From contig JAVBNX010000001.1 of assembly GCA_031551275.1 (NCBI GenBank), positions 124,001 through 188,000 of the forward strand: DNA of 64,000 nucleotides. Reading direction: 5' to 3'. The notes beneath the pieces were generated by a model. It did not search any database. It worked only from the letters and a program-made list of their open reading frames with translations, and was not told the origin of the DNA. Below are positions 8,057 through 16,697 of this stretch, one piece after another (position 1 is the first letter of the stretch; the number at the start of each line of letters is the position of its first letter). The position numbers and the translations under genes are program-made. This DNA comes from JAVBMJ01 sp031551275 (lineage in GTDB: Bacteria; Bacteroidota; Bacteroidia; Bacteroidales; Rikenellaceae).

Positions 8057-9700
8057 ATGAAAGCAAAAACATATCTGAAAGGACTTTTGACCGCCGGGAT
8101 AGCCTTCGCCATGACGGCTTGCGGCGAGGATTTCCTGACTGTGATCCCGCAGGAGCAACTCTCCGCAGAGACGGTATTCTCCGACGCGTCGGGGGGCGAC
8201 CTCTTTCTGGCGGACGTGTACAACAACCTGCCCGACATGGAGAAACTCAACAACAACGGCTACGGGTACGACTCGTTCGAAATGTTCGGAGACAACGCCG
8301 TGGCACGCTACAACTGGTGCGTGAGCTGGAATACCGGCATATCGAGGGACTACGGCCCCAACAACACGGGCTTTTTGTACGCCCACGGATACCCCGGCAT
8401 CCCGTTCTACTACCCCAGGATCATGGAGTGCGTGCGCAAGTGCAACGTCTTTATCAAGAACGTGAACGACAACCTGGCCAACTTCTCCGAGGAGTGGGTG
8501 ACCAAGCGCATCGCCGAAGCGCGTTTCCTGCGCGCCTACTACTACCACCAGGCGTGGATGGCCTACGGCGGATTGCCGATCATCAAAGTGCCCCTGGACA
8601 GGAACACGCAGGGCGACGATATCTTCTATCCCCGCTCCACGTCTGAGGAGACCCTCGACTTCATTACCACCGAACTGGGCGAATGTGCCGCCGACCTGCC
8701 CAACGAGGTGGGCGCGGGCCACGCGACCATGGGTGCGGCACTTACCCTGAAGGGATGGTGCGAGCTCTTCGCGGGCAAGTACGAAGAGGCGGCGGCCACC
8801 AACCTGGAGGTAATGGGCCTGGGGGTTTACGGACTCTACGAGAAGGGTTACGACGAACTCTTTACCGAGGAGGCCAACAACTGCAAGGAGTCGATCTTCG
8901 CCTACCAGCACGTGCCGGGCAACAAGATCTCCCAGCGCTCGATGCTCTTCGGACCCGGAGGCTCCTACAACGCCTGGGGCTTTATGCAGCCCACCCAGAA
9001 CCTGGTCAACGAATACCGCATGGCCTCGGGAAAGACCATCGCCGAGGACGCCTCCTACAACGCGCAGAATCCCTACGCGGGACGCGAGGAGCGTTTCTAC
9101 CAGTCGATCGTCTACAACAACTGCACCTTCTCGGGCAAGACCTACACGATGGCCGACCTGTACAGCCTCAGTTCGGAGTACTACACCGGCTATTTCCGCC
9201 GCAAGGGGATCCAGGAGCCTTTGAACCTGGGGCAGGAGGGGTACAACTTCATGTACTTCCGCTACGCCGAGGTGCTGTTGAACTACGCCGAGGCGAAGAT
9301 CGAGCTCAACCAGATCGACGACTCGGTCATCGACGCCATCGACCTGGTCAGGGAGCGCGGCGGGCTGCCCTCGTTGGAGGATACCTACGGCACGACCGCC
9401 TTCTCGCAGAGCGTGCTGCGCCCCATCGTGCGCACGGAGCGCCGCATCGAGCTGGCCTTCGAGTGCAAGCGCTACTGGGATTTGATCCGCTGGCGCACGG
9501 CCGAAACGGTGCTCAACCAGCCCGTCAAGGGGATCACCTACGAGGGCGGGGTGTATGCCGAGAGGGTCGTGCACAACATGTCGTTCAACGCGTCGAAGAA
9601 CTACCTCTTCCCGATGGACCAGGGGTGGATCGATACCAACCCCAAGTGGCAGCAACAGACCACTTCGGAGTTCAACAAAGGGCAAAATCCCGGATATTAA
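8057..9700 (+). CDS. susD: SusD/RagB family glycan-binding lipoprotein
   Basis: This 547-residue surface lipoprotein forms the lid on the SusC barrel. The signal peptide ends in a lipobox (AMTACGEDFL, Cys22), followed by the typical FLTVIPQEQ start of SusD proteins. The body has the TPR-like helices of the family (EARFLRAYYYHQAWMAYGGL, about 155-175) and the C-terminal SusD signature (RTERRIELAFECKRYWDLIRW, about 455-475). A strong RNA hairpin lies between this gene and the first hydrolase, which could separate high susCD expression from lower enzyme expression. The ligand cannot be read from the sequence. The neighbouring enzymes suggest a rhamnose-containing oligosaccharide. Confidence 0.96.
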   Translation: MKAKTYLKGLLTAGIAFAMTACGEDFLTVIPQEQLSAETVFSDASGGDLFLADVYNNLPDMEKLNNNGYGYDSFEMFGDNAVARYNWCVSWNTGISRDYGPNNTGFLYAHGYPGIPFYYPRIMECVRKCNVFIKNVNDNLANFSEEWVTKRIAEARFLRAYYYHQAWMAYGGLPIIKVPLDRNTQGDDIFYPRSTSEETLDFITTELGECAADLPNEVGAGHATMGAALTLKGWCELFAGKYEEAAATNLEVMGLGVYGLYEKGYDELFTEEANNCKESIFAYQHVPGNKISQRSMLFGPGGSYNAWGFMQPTQNLVNEYRMASGKTIAEDASYNAQNPYAGREERFYQSIVYNNCTFSGKTYTMADLYSLSSEYYTGYFRRKGIQEPLNLGQEGYNFMYFRYAEVLLNYAEAKIELNQIDDSVIDAIDLVRERGGLPSLEDTYGTTAFSQSVLRPIVRTERRIELAFECKRYWDLIRWRTAETVLNQPVKGITYEGGVYAERVVHNMSFNASKNYLFPMDQGWIDTNPKWQQQTTSEFNKGQNPGY

Positions 9701-9707
9701 CCTTTTC

Positions 9708-9747
9708 GGCCCGGTTCCGGGGCGTGACCGCGTCCCGGGGCCGGACC
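9708..9747 (+). terminator. Strong intergenic hairpin between susD and the enzyme genes
   Basis: Bases 9708-9722 pair with 9733-9747 over 15 positions: mostly G-C, three G-U wobbles, one C-A mismatch. The loop region can pair further (9723-9724 with 9731-9732). CCCCTTTT follows, so it could be a leaky terminator or a stabilising 3' end for the susCD mRNA. Confidence 0.6.
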
Positions 9748-9767
9748 CCTTTTAACACATACGTCCC

Positions 9768-11261
9768 ATGTCTGCCATCCAAGTTTTCAAGAAGTTCGCC
9801 CTGCCGGTCCTGTCTCTTGTTGCCGTATCGTGCGGCGACAAAGGAAAAACCGAGCCCGAAGAGAAACCCCAACCCTACGGATACGAGGTCAAAGTAAACG
9901 GCCAGGCCGTCGAGGTCCTCTCCTGCCGCGTCTCGGCCGTCCCCTTCAACCAGGTTTGGGCCGGTTACCAGCGTCCGGTGGACCAGACGGAGATCGCCTG
10001 CCACACGGCGTTCGATATGCCGGAAACGGGCAGCGCCAACGTGGAGGTTACCGTGGCCCAGACCATCGGCTCGGTAAAGCTCAACCCCTCATGGAAAGGC
10101 GTCACACCGCAGGTCGACGGCCAGAAGGTCTCCTTTACCCTGACGGGCAATAAGGCGCACAACCTGACCCTGGAGATCAACGGCACGCACCACGCTCTGC
10201 ACATCCTGGCCAGCCCCAAAGAGACGGATATTCCGCAGCAGGGGGCCGTGACCCATTACTACGGCCCCGGCGTGCACCGTCCGGGCAGGGTGAAGCTGGC
10301 GACGGGCTCGAAGGTCTACGTGGCCCCGGGCGCTGTGGTGTTCGGCAACTTCTACGCCGTTAACGCGTCGGACATACGCGTCTACGGGCGCGGAGTGATC
10401 GACGGCAGCCAGCAGGCGCGCGGCACGGGTTCGGGCCTCGGGTTCTCGGGCTGCACGAACGTATCGGTCGAGGGGATCATCCTTCGGGACCCCCCGATGT
10501 GGTGCTGCACATTTTTCGGGTGCACGGGCGTGACGGTGGACAACGTGAAGATCGTGGGCCTTTGGAGGTACAACTCCGACGGGATCGATTTGGTCAACAG
10601 CTCCGACGTGGTGGTGAAGAACTGCTTTGTCAGGGCGTTCGACGACTGCCTGACCGTCAAAGGGCTGAAAGTGAACTCCGCGGAACCGGAGCAGATCCAG
10701 ATCGGAGACAAGTCTGTCGACAACGTGACGGTCCAAAACTGCGTCTTCTGGTGCGACTGGGGCCGGGCGATGGTCATCGGGGCGGAAACGTACGCCCCCA
10801 CGATCAGCAACGTGACCTTCAAGGACATAGACGTGATCCGCGTGACGGACGTGTTCATGGACATCCTCCACGGCAACAAGGCCGCGGTAAGCGACATCCT
10901 CTACGAGAACATCAACGCCGGGATCGACGCCTACACCCCCGCACCTGTCTTCCAGACGGCGCAGGGGCAGACCTACTCCGATCCGGGGGGCGACTACGTT
11001 CCCAAGCTGATGAGCATTTCGATCGCGCCCAACGGGTGGCTCAACGACGGCCAACTCGGGACGGTGGACCGGGTAACCTACAAGAACGTCACGGTGCGTT
11101 CGGACAAGCGTCCGGCCTCGGAGTTCAAGGGGTACAGCACGACCTACCGCGCCAACGACATTACCGTCGACAACCTGGTAATCGGGGGCGCACAGGCGGT
11201 CGGGGCCACCACGGCCAACCTCACGGTGGGGCAGTATGTGTACAACGTACAGTTTCCTTAA
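9768..11261 (+). CDS. GH28-like parallel beta-helix glycoside hydrolase, lipoprotein (copy 1)
   Basis: This 497-residue lipoprotein (lipobox LVAVSC, Cys22) has an N-terminal beta-rich domain (about 30-160) and a right-handed parallel beta-helix like polygalacturonases and related GH28/GH49-type enzymes (about 165-490). The conserved pocket segments are present as NSDGID (269-274) and a DD pair (Asp292-Asp293). At the position of the GH28 GHG histidine this copy has Arg333 (WGRAMVIGAE), whereas the next gene has His. It probably cleaves a uronate- or galactose-containing bond in the glycan handled by this locus, but the linkage cannot be predicted. It forms a tandem duplicate with the next gene, sharing nearly identical blocks such as PMWCCTFFGC versus SMWCCTFFGC. 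Confidence 0.82.
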   Translation: MSAIQVFKKFALPVLSLVAVSCGDKGKTEPEEKPQPYGYEVKVNGQAVEVLSCRVSAVPFNQVWAGYQRPVDQTEIACHTAFDMPETGSANVEVTVAQTIGSVKLNPSWKGVTPQVDGQKVSFTLTGNKAHNLTLEINGTHHALHILASPKETDIPQQGAVTHYYGPGVHRPGRVKLATGSKVYVAPGAVVFGNFYAVNASDIRVYGRGVIDGSQQARGTGSGLGFSGCTNVSVEGIILRDPPMWCCTFFGCTGVTVDNVKIVGLWRYNSDGIDLVNSSDVVVKNCFVRAFDDCLTVKGLKVNSAEPEQIQIGDKSVDNVTVQNCVFWCDWGRAMVIGAETYAPTISNVTFKDIDVIRVTDVFMDILHGNKAAVSDILYENINAGIDAYTPAPVFQTAQGQTYSDPGGDYVPKLMSISIAPNGWLNDGQLGTVDRVTYKNVTVRSDKRPASEFKGYSTTYRANDITVDNLVIGGAQAVGATTANLTVGQYVYNVQFP

Positions 11262-11273
11262 ACAAACAACTTG

Positions 11274-12722
11274 ATGAAAATCAGAATCATATTACTACTG
11301 GCAATGGCGCTGGTATCGGCCCGCTGTACGCAAAGGCAAACCGAAGCGTTCAGGGTGTCGGTCGACGGGCAGGCCCTCGAAGTGATGGATTGCCGGGTCT
11401 CGGCCCAGCACATCAACCAGGTGTGGCCGGGCTACCAGAGGCCTGAAAACCAGACTGAAACGGCGTACTTCGCCCTTTGGGAGATGCCGGGGAAAGCCGT
11501 GGAGGTGGTCATCACGACCGCCCAGGATTTCGCCGAGGTAAAGGTAAATCCCGCCTCGGCCGGCATAACCCCGCAGGTCAAAGGGCGCAGGATCAGCTTC
11601 ACGCTCGATCAGCCCCGCTACCTGACCGTCGAGGTCGACGGGGTGCACCACGCGCTGCATTTGTTCGCCGATGCGGCGGAAAAGGATGCTCCCACGCCGG
11701 ATAGCCCGGGCGTGCGCTACTACGGTCCCGGCTACCACGAGGCGGGCATGGTCAAACTCGAAAGCGGCGAGAGGGTCTACCTGGCCCCCGGCGCGGTCGT
11801 CTCGGGCGGGTTCTACGCCATCGGCGCGGAGGACATCGCCATATCGGGGCGCGGGATCATCGACCAGAGCCGCTACGAGCGGGGAACGGGAAGCATCGCC
11901 GGGTTCTCGGGATGCAAAAACGTGAGCATCGAGGGGGTCGTCATGCGCGATCCCTCGATGTGGTGCTGCACCTTCTTCGGCTGTGCGGGCGTGAAGGTCG
12001 AGGGCGTGAAGATCATCGGCCTGTGGAGGTACAACTCCGACGGGATCGACGTGGTCAACTGCTCGGACGTGGAGGTGCGCGGCTGCTTTATCCGCTCCTA
12101 CGACGACGCGCTGGCGGTCAAAGGCATGAAGCTCAACCTCGGGGAGCCCGAGCGCATGGAGATCGGCCACCTGCCGGTGGAAAACGTGCTTTTCGAGGGG
12201 TGCACCATATGGTGCGACTGGGGGCATGCGCTGGAGATCGGCGCGGAGACCTGCGCGCCCTATGTCAGAAACGTGACGTTCAGGGATATCGACATCATCC
12301 GCACCTCGTTCGTCGCGATGAGCATCCTGCATGGCGACGGGGCCCCGGTCCGCAATGTCCTCTACGAGGATATCAGGTTGGGGATCGATCCCGTGACCCC
12401 CTCGCCGGTCTTCCAAAACTCCCGCGAGGAGGTTTACAAGGATGCGGGCGGTTTCGTCCCGATGCTGTTCGAGGCGCTGATCAACAAAGATCCCCTCTGG
12501 GCGCAGGACAGCAAACTGGGCGATATCGACTCGGTGGTTTACCGGAACATTTCGGTTACCGGGCCCGAACAGCCCGCCTCCATTGCACGGGGCGTCGACG
12601 AGCAGCACCGCGTTACGGGGCTGAGCGTCGAAAACCTGACCTTCAACGGCAAACCTGTAACCGACGCGGCGCAGGCGAAGATAGAGACCGGAGCGTTCGC
12701 AGATCCCGTACTCTTCCCCTGA
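11274..12722 (+). CDS. GH28-like parallel beta-helix glycoside hydrolase (copy 2)
   Basis: This 482-residue paralogue of the preceding gene starts at the ATG at 11274, just after an in-frame TTG. The N-terminus looks like a lipoprotein signal (LVSARC, Cys18), with Arg at the -1 position, which is unusual for a lipobox. The beta-helix motifs align one-to-one with copy 1: NSDGID (254-259), Asp277-Asp278 and WGHALEIGAE with His318. All three catalytic elements expected of a GH28-type site are therefore kept here, which makes this the more conventional enzyme of the pair. It starts 12 bases after copy 1 and is followed by the rhamnosidase after 23 bases, so the three are probably one transcript. 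Confidence 0.82.
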   Translation: MKIRIILLLAMALVSARCTQRQTEAFRVSVDGQALEVMDCRVSAQHINQVWPGYQRPENQTETAYFALWEMPGKAVEVVITTAQDFAEVKVNPASAGITPQVKGRRISFTLDQPRYLTVEVDGVHHALHLFADAAEKDAPTPDSPGVRYYGPGYHEAGMVKLESGERVYLAPGAVVSGGFYAIGAEDIAISGRGIIDQSRYERGTGSIAGFSGCKNVSIEGVVMRDPSMWCCTFFGCAGVKVEGVKIIGLWRYNSDGIDVVNCSDVEVRGCFIRSYDDALAVKGMKLNLGEPERMEIGHLPVENVLFEGCTIWCDWGHALEIGAETCAPYVRNVTFRDIDIIRTSFVAMSILHGDGAPVRNVLYEDIRLGIDPVTPSPVFQNSREEVYKDAGGFVPMLFEALINKDPLWAQDSKLGDIDSVVYRNISVTGPEQPASIARGVDEQHRVTGLSVENLTFNGKPVTDAAQAKIETGAFADPVLFP

Positions 12723-12745
12723 CCGCTTCCCTAAAGGTATGAATC

Positions 12746-15433
12746 GTGAGAATTTTGATTTTCGCTATATCGCTTATGCTCGCGCTGCCGCTCTACGCGT
12801 CGGACCTGACGCCCGGATACCTGCGCTGTGAATACCGCGTCGACCCGTTGGGCATCGGCGAGGAGAATCCGCAGCTAAGCTGGGAACTCAGGGCCGGGAC
12901 CGCCGTGCGGGACGCGTCGCAAAGCGCGTACCGCATCCTGGCGGCCACCTCCGCGGAGAGACTCTCCCGCGGCGAAGCGGACCTGTGGGACTCGGGCAAA
13001 GTGATCTCCACCGCCGTGAGCGGTATCCCCTACGGGGGCACGCCGCTCAAATCCCGGCAACGGTGCTTCTGGAAAGTGCAGGTCTGGGACGGCGACGGCG
13101 ACCCTTCAGCGTGGAGCGAGACCGGGACGTGGGGCATGGGGCTGCTGGAATTCCGCGATGTGGAGCCGGTACGCTGGATCGCCCACCGCGTGAAGGTCCG
13201 ACCCGACTCCGCGGGGCTTATCCTGCCCCCGGCACGCTACTTCCGCAAGACGTTCCAGGTCCAAAAACCCATCCTGCGCGCCACGGCCTACGCCAGCGCG
13301 AAAGGGATCTACTATCTGAGCCTGAACGGGCAGCGGGTGGGGCGCGATCTCTTCGCGCCGGGCTGGACGGACTACCGCAAGCGTATCTATTACAACGCTT
13401 ACGACGTGACCCCGCTGCTCCGTGAGGGCGAGAATGCCGCCGGGGCCATCGTGGCCGACGGCTGGTACGCCGGTTACGTCGGATTCGGGTTGCTCGAACA
13501 CCTGGAACGGTCGAGGGAGTTCTACGGCGTGGAGACGGCGCTGTTCTGTCTGATCGACGTGGAATACGCCGACGGGACGCGCGAAATGATCGCCTCGGGC
13601 CCCGACTGGAAAGCCTCGCAGGGTCCCATACGGCAGGCCGACCTCCAGATGGGCGAGGCCTACGACGCGCGGTTGGAGCAGGCGGGATGGGATACGCCCG
13701 GATTCGACGACAGCAAATGGCAGGCGGCGCAGATCTCGCCCAATCCCGAAGGCGCGCTCCAGGCGGCCATTGCGGAGCCGGTGCGGGAGATCGAATCGCT
13801 GGTGCCCGTCTCGGTCGTCGAGCGCGCGCCCGGGGTCTGGATCTTCGACATGGGCAGGAACTTCGCCGGGGTCGTGCGCCTCAAAGTGCACGGCAAGGCG
13901 GGACAGCTCCTCACGTTGCGTTACGGGGAGATGCTCCATCCCGACGGCAGTTTGATGGTCGAGAACCTGCGCTGCGCACGCGCCACGGATTCCTACACGA
14001 TGAAGGACGGGCAACAGCAATGGACCCCGGAATTCACCTACCACGGATTCCGCTACGTGGAGCTTACCGGACTGGACTACGTGCCTGAAAGGGACACGCT
14101 GACCGGTATCGTGCTCACATCGCCCACACCCGCGACCACGACCTTCGAGTGCGGCAACGCGATGGTCAACACCCTGTGGCGGAACATAACCACTACACAG
14201 CAGGCCAACTTCTTCGAGATACCGACCGACTGCCCGCAGCGCGACGAGCGTTTGGGTTGGACGGGCGATATACAGATCTACGCGCGCTCGGCGACCTTCA
14301 ACGCCGACGTGGCGAGCTTCCTGTCGAAGTGGCTGGTCGATCTAAATGACTCGCAGCGCAGCTACGGGGCCTATCCGAGCTTCTCCCCCTACCCCCACGC
14401 CATCCCGCTGGAGTATTCGCCCGGGTGGATGGACGCCGGGGTGATCGTACCCTGGACCCAGTGGAAAGTCTACGGCGACACGCGCGCCGTGGAGCGCAAC
14501 TACCCCGGAATGAAGCGTTTCATGGATTTCATGGCGCAGCTTGCCGACGGATACCTGATGCCCGGGATGGCCTCGTTCGGCGATTGGCTGGCCGTGGGCA
14601 ATACCGCCACGAGCGATTTGATCGCCAGCGCGTATTACGCCTACGACGCGGCCCTGATGGCCGAAATGGCCGGGGCGATCGGGCAAAAAGAGGATTCCGT
14701 CCGTTTCGCTTCGCTCGCGGGCGGCATCAAAGCGGCCTTCGCCGGGAAGTACATCGACGCCAATGGACGCATACCCGGGAACGACAACCAGACCGCTTAC
14801 GCGCTGGCCCTGTGCTTCGACCTCTTCCCCGGGCAACTGGCCCAGAAAGGGGCCGACCGCCTGGCGGAGATGATCCAAGAGAACGGCGGGCGCTTCGCCA
14901 CGGGTTTTCTCGGGACCAAGCACGTGATGCTGGCCCTCTCCCGCTACGACCACTCCGAGACCGCCTACGGGCTGCTGCTGCAAACCGGCTATCCGGGCTG
15001 GGGCTACTCGATCCAGAACGGGGCGACCTCGATCTGGGAGCGCTGGGACAGCTACACCCAAGAGTACGGATTCGGCGGGCGCGACGGCAACAACAACGCC
15101 AAGATGAACTCGTTCAGCCACTACGCCTTCGGGTCGGTGGCCGAGTGGATCTTCCGCTACGCGCTGGGCATCGACGCGCAGGACGCGGGCTACTCGCAGA
15201 TCGTGCTGCGTCCCCACCCCGACGCAAGGGTCGGATGGATGCGGGGTTCGTACCGCTCGATCCGGGGGACGATCCGCAGCGAATGGGAGGTCTCGCGCAA
15301 TCACACTACCTACCGCATCAGCGTGCCGCCCAATACAAAGGCCACGCTATGCCTTCCCGGCGAAGTCCCGCAAGAGATCGGATCGGGGGATTACCAATTC
15401 AAAGTGAAAAACCTAAAAACGCTAAAACCTTAA
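12746..15433 (+). CDS. GH78 alpha-L-rhamnosidase, secreted
   Basis: This 895-residue enzyme removes terminal alpha-L-rhamnose. It starts with GTG, and the signal peptide ends near LPLYAS without a lipobox, so a periplasmic location is likely. Domain order follows GH78: an N-terminal Fn3-like domain (about 20-140), a jelly-roll of the Bac_rhamnosid_N type with the LNGQRVG and APGWTDYRKR blocks (about 165-330), a concanavalin-like domain (about 350-450) and the (alpha/alpha)6 catalytic barrel (about 460-805). The barrel holds DCPQRDERLGWTGD (495-508); the Glu in DERxGW is the family's proton donor. IWERWDSY (about 763-770) supplies the second carboxylate. A C-terminal beta domain ends the protein. 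The ATG seven bases upstream (12739) is in another frame and leads nowhere. This gene gives the best clue to the substrate of the locus. Confidence 0.93.
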   Translation: MRILIFAISLMLALPLYASDLTPGYLRCEYRVDPLGIGEENPQLSWELRAGTAVRDASQSAYRILAATSAERLSRGEADLWDSGKVISTAVSGIPYGGTPLKSRQRCFWKVQVWDGDGDPSAWSETGTWGMGLLEFRDVEPVRWIAHRVKVRPDSAGLILPPARYFRKTFQVQKPILRATAYASAKGIYYLSLNGQRVGRDLFAPGWTDYRKRIYYNAYDVTPLLREGENAAGAIVADGWYAGYVGFGLLEHLERSREFYGVETALFCLIDVEYADGTREMIASGPDWKASQGPIRQADLQMGEAYDARLEQAGWDTPGFDDSKWQAAQISPNPEGALQAAIAEPVREIESLVPVSVVERAPGVWIFDMGRNFAGVVRLKVHGKAGQLLTLRYGEMLHPDGSLMVENLRCARATDSYTMKDGQQQWTPEFTYHGFRYVELTGLDYVPERDTLTGIVLTSPTPATTTFECGNAMVNTLWRNITTTQQANFFEIPTDCPQRDERLGWTGDIQIYARSATFNADVASFLSKWLVDLNDSQRSYGAYPSFSPYPHAIPLEYSPGWMDAGVIVPWTQWKVYGDTRAVERNYPGMKRFMDFMAQLADGYLMPGMASFGDWLAVGNTATSDLIASAYYAYDAALMAEMAGAIGQKEDSVRFASLAGGIKAAFAGKYIDANGRIPGNDNQTAYALALCFDLFPGQLAQKGADRLAEMIQENGGRFATGFLGTKHVMLALSRYDHSETAYGLLLQTGYPGWGYSIQNGATSIWERWDSYTQEYGFGGRDGNNNAKMNSFSHYAFGSVAEWIFRYALGIDAQDAGYSQIVLRPHPDARVGWMRGSYRSIRGTIRSEWEVSRNHTTYRISVPPNTKATLCLPGEVPQEIGSGDYQFKVKNLKTLKP

Positions 15434-15445
15434 AACTCTCTGACC

Positions 15446-16624
15446 ATGAAAATCAAAACGCTGTTCCTTTATCTGGCGCTCGGTCTGGGGATCACCTCCC
15501 TGGCCGTCGGTTGCAACGACTCGGACGACATGGATATTCCGGGCCACACCATCCCGCCCAAAGCGACCCTCTCCTCCACCGAGACCTCCTTTACGGCGAT
15601 CACCGGGACCACGTTCTCCCTCTCGGCGACCGTGACCGGGGGTTACAACGTCCAGCACGAATGGAAGATCGGCAACACGGTGATCGGCAACGAGGCCACC
15701 CTGGAGTACGCCTTCCCCGACGCGGGGACCTTTGAGGTGGTCTACTCGGCCCTGAACGGCTACGGCGCCGACCGCCATCCCTTTACCGTGGAGGTGTCCC
15801 AGGGCGCCAACCCGGGCATCGCCTTCTCGACCGCGGCACGCTCCTTCGAGCGGAGCATCGGGGAGATGCTGCGCCTGAGCGCCACCCTGACCGGCATTAC
15901 CGGCACCCACTCCTGGAAGGTGGACAACGTGGAGGTATCGACCTCCGACAAACTGAGTCTCTCCATCGCCACGACCGGGACAAAGATCGTCAAGCACGTA
16001 CTGACCTACGGTGACGAAGGGGCGACCTACACCACGCAGTTTACCCTGACCTCCGTCAAGAGCGACTACGGCAACCGCTTCAAATGGCGCGAAGGCAAGG
16101 ATTACGTCATCTGCCTGGCCAGCGACCTGACCCAGGTGGTGGCGGCGGACGTGGTGACCACGACCGCGCCCTACAACGTGGAGACCTGGGACGGCAGCGA
16201 CAAGCAGAAGTTCCGCAAAGGGTACTACTTCGGCTACGGGCCCGTCCCCACGCTGGAATACTACAACTTCTACAACGTGGTCACCCACAGCGTATTGCAG
16301 TGGACTGGCAACGCATGGCCCAACAACTACGTCGACCCTGTGACCGGCGCCATGAGCGCAGACCCCTGGGACGCCTGGTTCTTCGACGTGAACGCAGACG
16401 GCAACGTGCGCATCGTCCACTTCTTCGCCCTGTGGGACGGACACCCCTCCCCTGCCGCCGACATCAAGAGCAGCGCGCTGACCGTCTCCAACGGCAAGAT
16501 CGGAGTCTACTCCTTCTTCTGCTGCGGGGCGGACGGAAGGCCCGACTTTATCAACTACAACGCCATGGGCAACTCGTACTACGAGTTCAAGATGATCGCG
16601 GCGGAGGATATGCCGCAGCCGTAG
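15446..16624 (+). CDS. PKD-like lipoprotein of the glycan locus, probable surface glycan-binding protein
   Basis: This 392-residue lipoprotein (SLAVGC, Cys23) has two tandem Ig/PKD-like domains (about 40-120 and 128-205), each ending in strands with the HEWKI or HSWKV core. A distinct C-terminal domain (about 210-385) is rich in Trp and Tyr (KYYFGYGP in variant form, WNAW-type patches, FFALWDGHP), as in carbohydrate-binding surfaces. The position right after the rhamnosidase (12-base gap) and the architecture match the surface glycan-binding proteins that accompany SusD. No catalytic motif was seen. The assignment rests on context and architecture. Confidence 0.7.
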   Translation: MKIKTLFLYLALGLGITSLAVGCNDSDDMDIPGHTIPPKATLSSTETSFTAITGTTFSLSATVTGGYNVQHEWKIGNTVIGNEATLEYAFPDAGTFEVVYSALNGYGADRHPFTVEVSQGANPGIAFSTAARSFERSIGEMLRLSATLTGITGTHSWKVDNVEVSTSDKLSLSIATTGTKIVKHVLTYGDEGATYTTQFTLTSVKSDYGNRFKWREGKDYVICLASDLTQVVAADVVTTTAPYNVETWDGSDKQKFRKGYYFGYGPVPTLEYYNFYNVVTHSVLQWTGNAWPNNYVDPVTGAMSADPWDAWFFDVNADGNVRIVHFFALWDGHPSPAADIKSSALTVSNGKIGVYSFFCCGADGRPDFINYNAMGNSYYEFKMIAAEDMPQP

Positions 16625-16640
16625 TGTAAAACTTAACGCA

Positions 16641-16678
16641 GATCCCGGGCGCAATTTCGTATATTGCGTCCGGGAATC
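16641..16678 (+). terminator. Intergenic hairpin after the PKD-like lipoprotein
   Basis: A 12-bp stem (16644-16655 with 16663-16674, one G-U wobble) encloses a 7-base loop. No U-run follows it, so it could be a weak terminator or an mRNA 3'-protecting stem at the end of the glycan operon. Confidence 0.55.
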
Positions 16679-16697
16679 TGTTAAAATACCGTTAGCC

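Noticed and set aside
4678..8256. Very long open frame on the minus strand across susC
   Set aside because: It mirrors susC codons in a GC-rich genome, gives a His/Val/Arg-rich product without domains, and lies opposite a gene with clear family signatures.
12739..12745. ATG just upstream of the GH78 gene as its start
   Set aside because: It is in a different frame from the signal peptide and rhamnosidase domains. The GTG at 12746 reads directly into the signal peptide.
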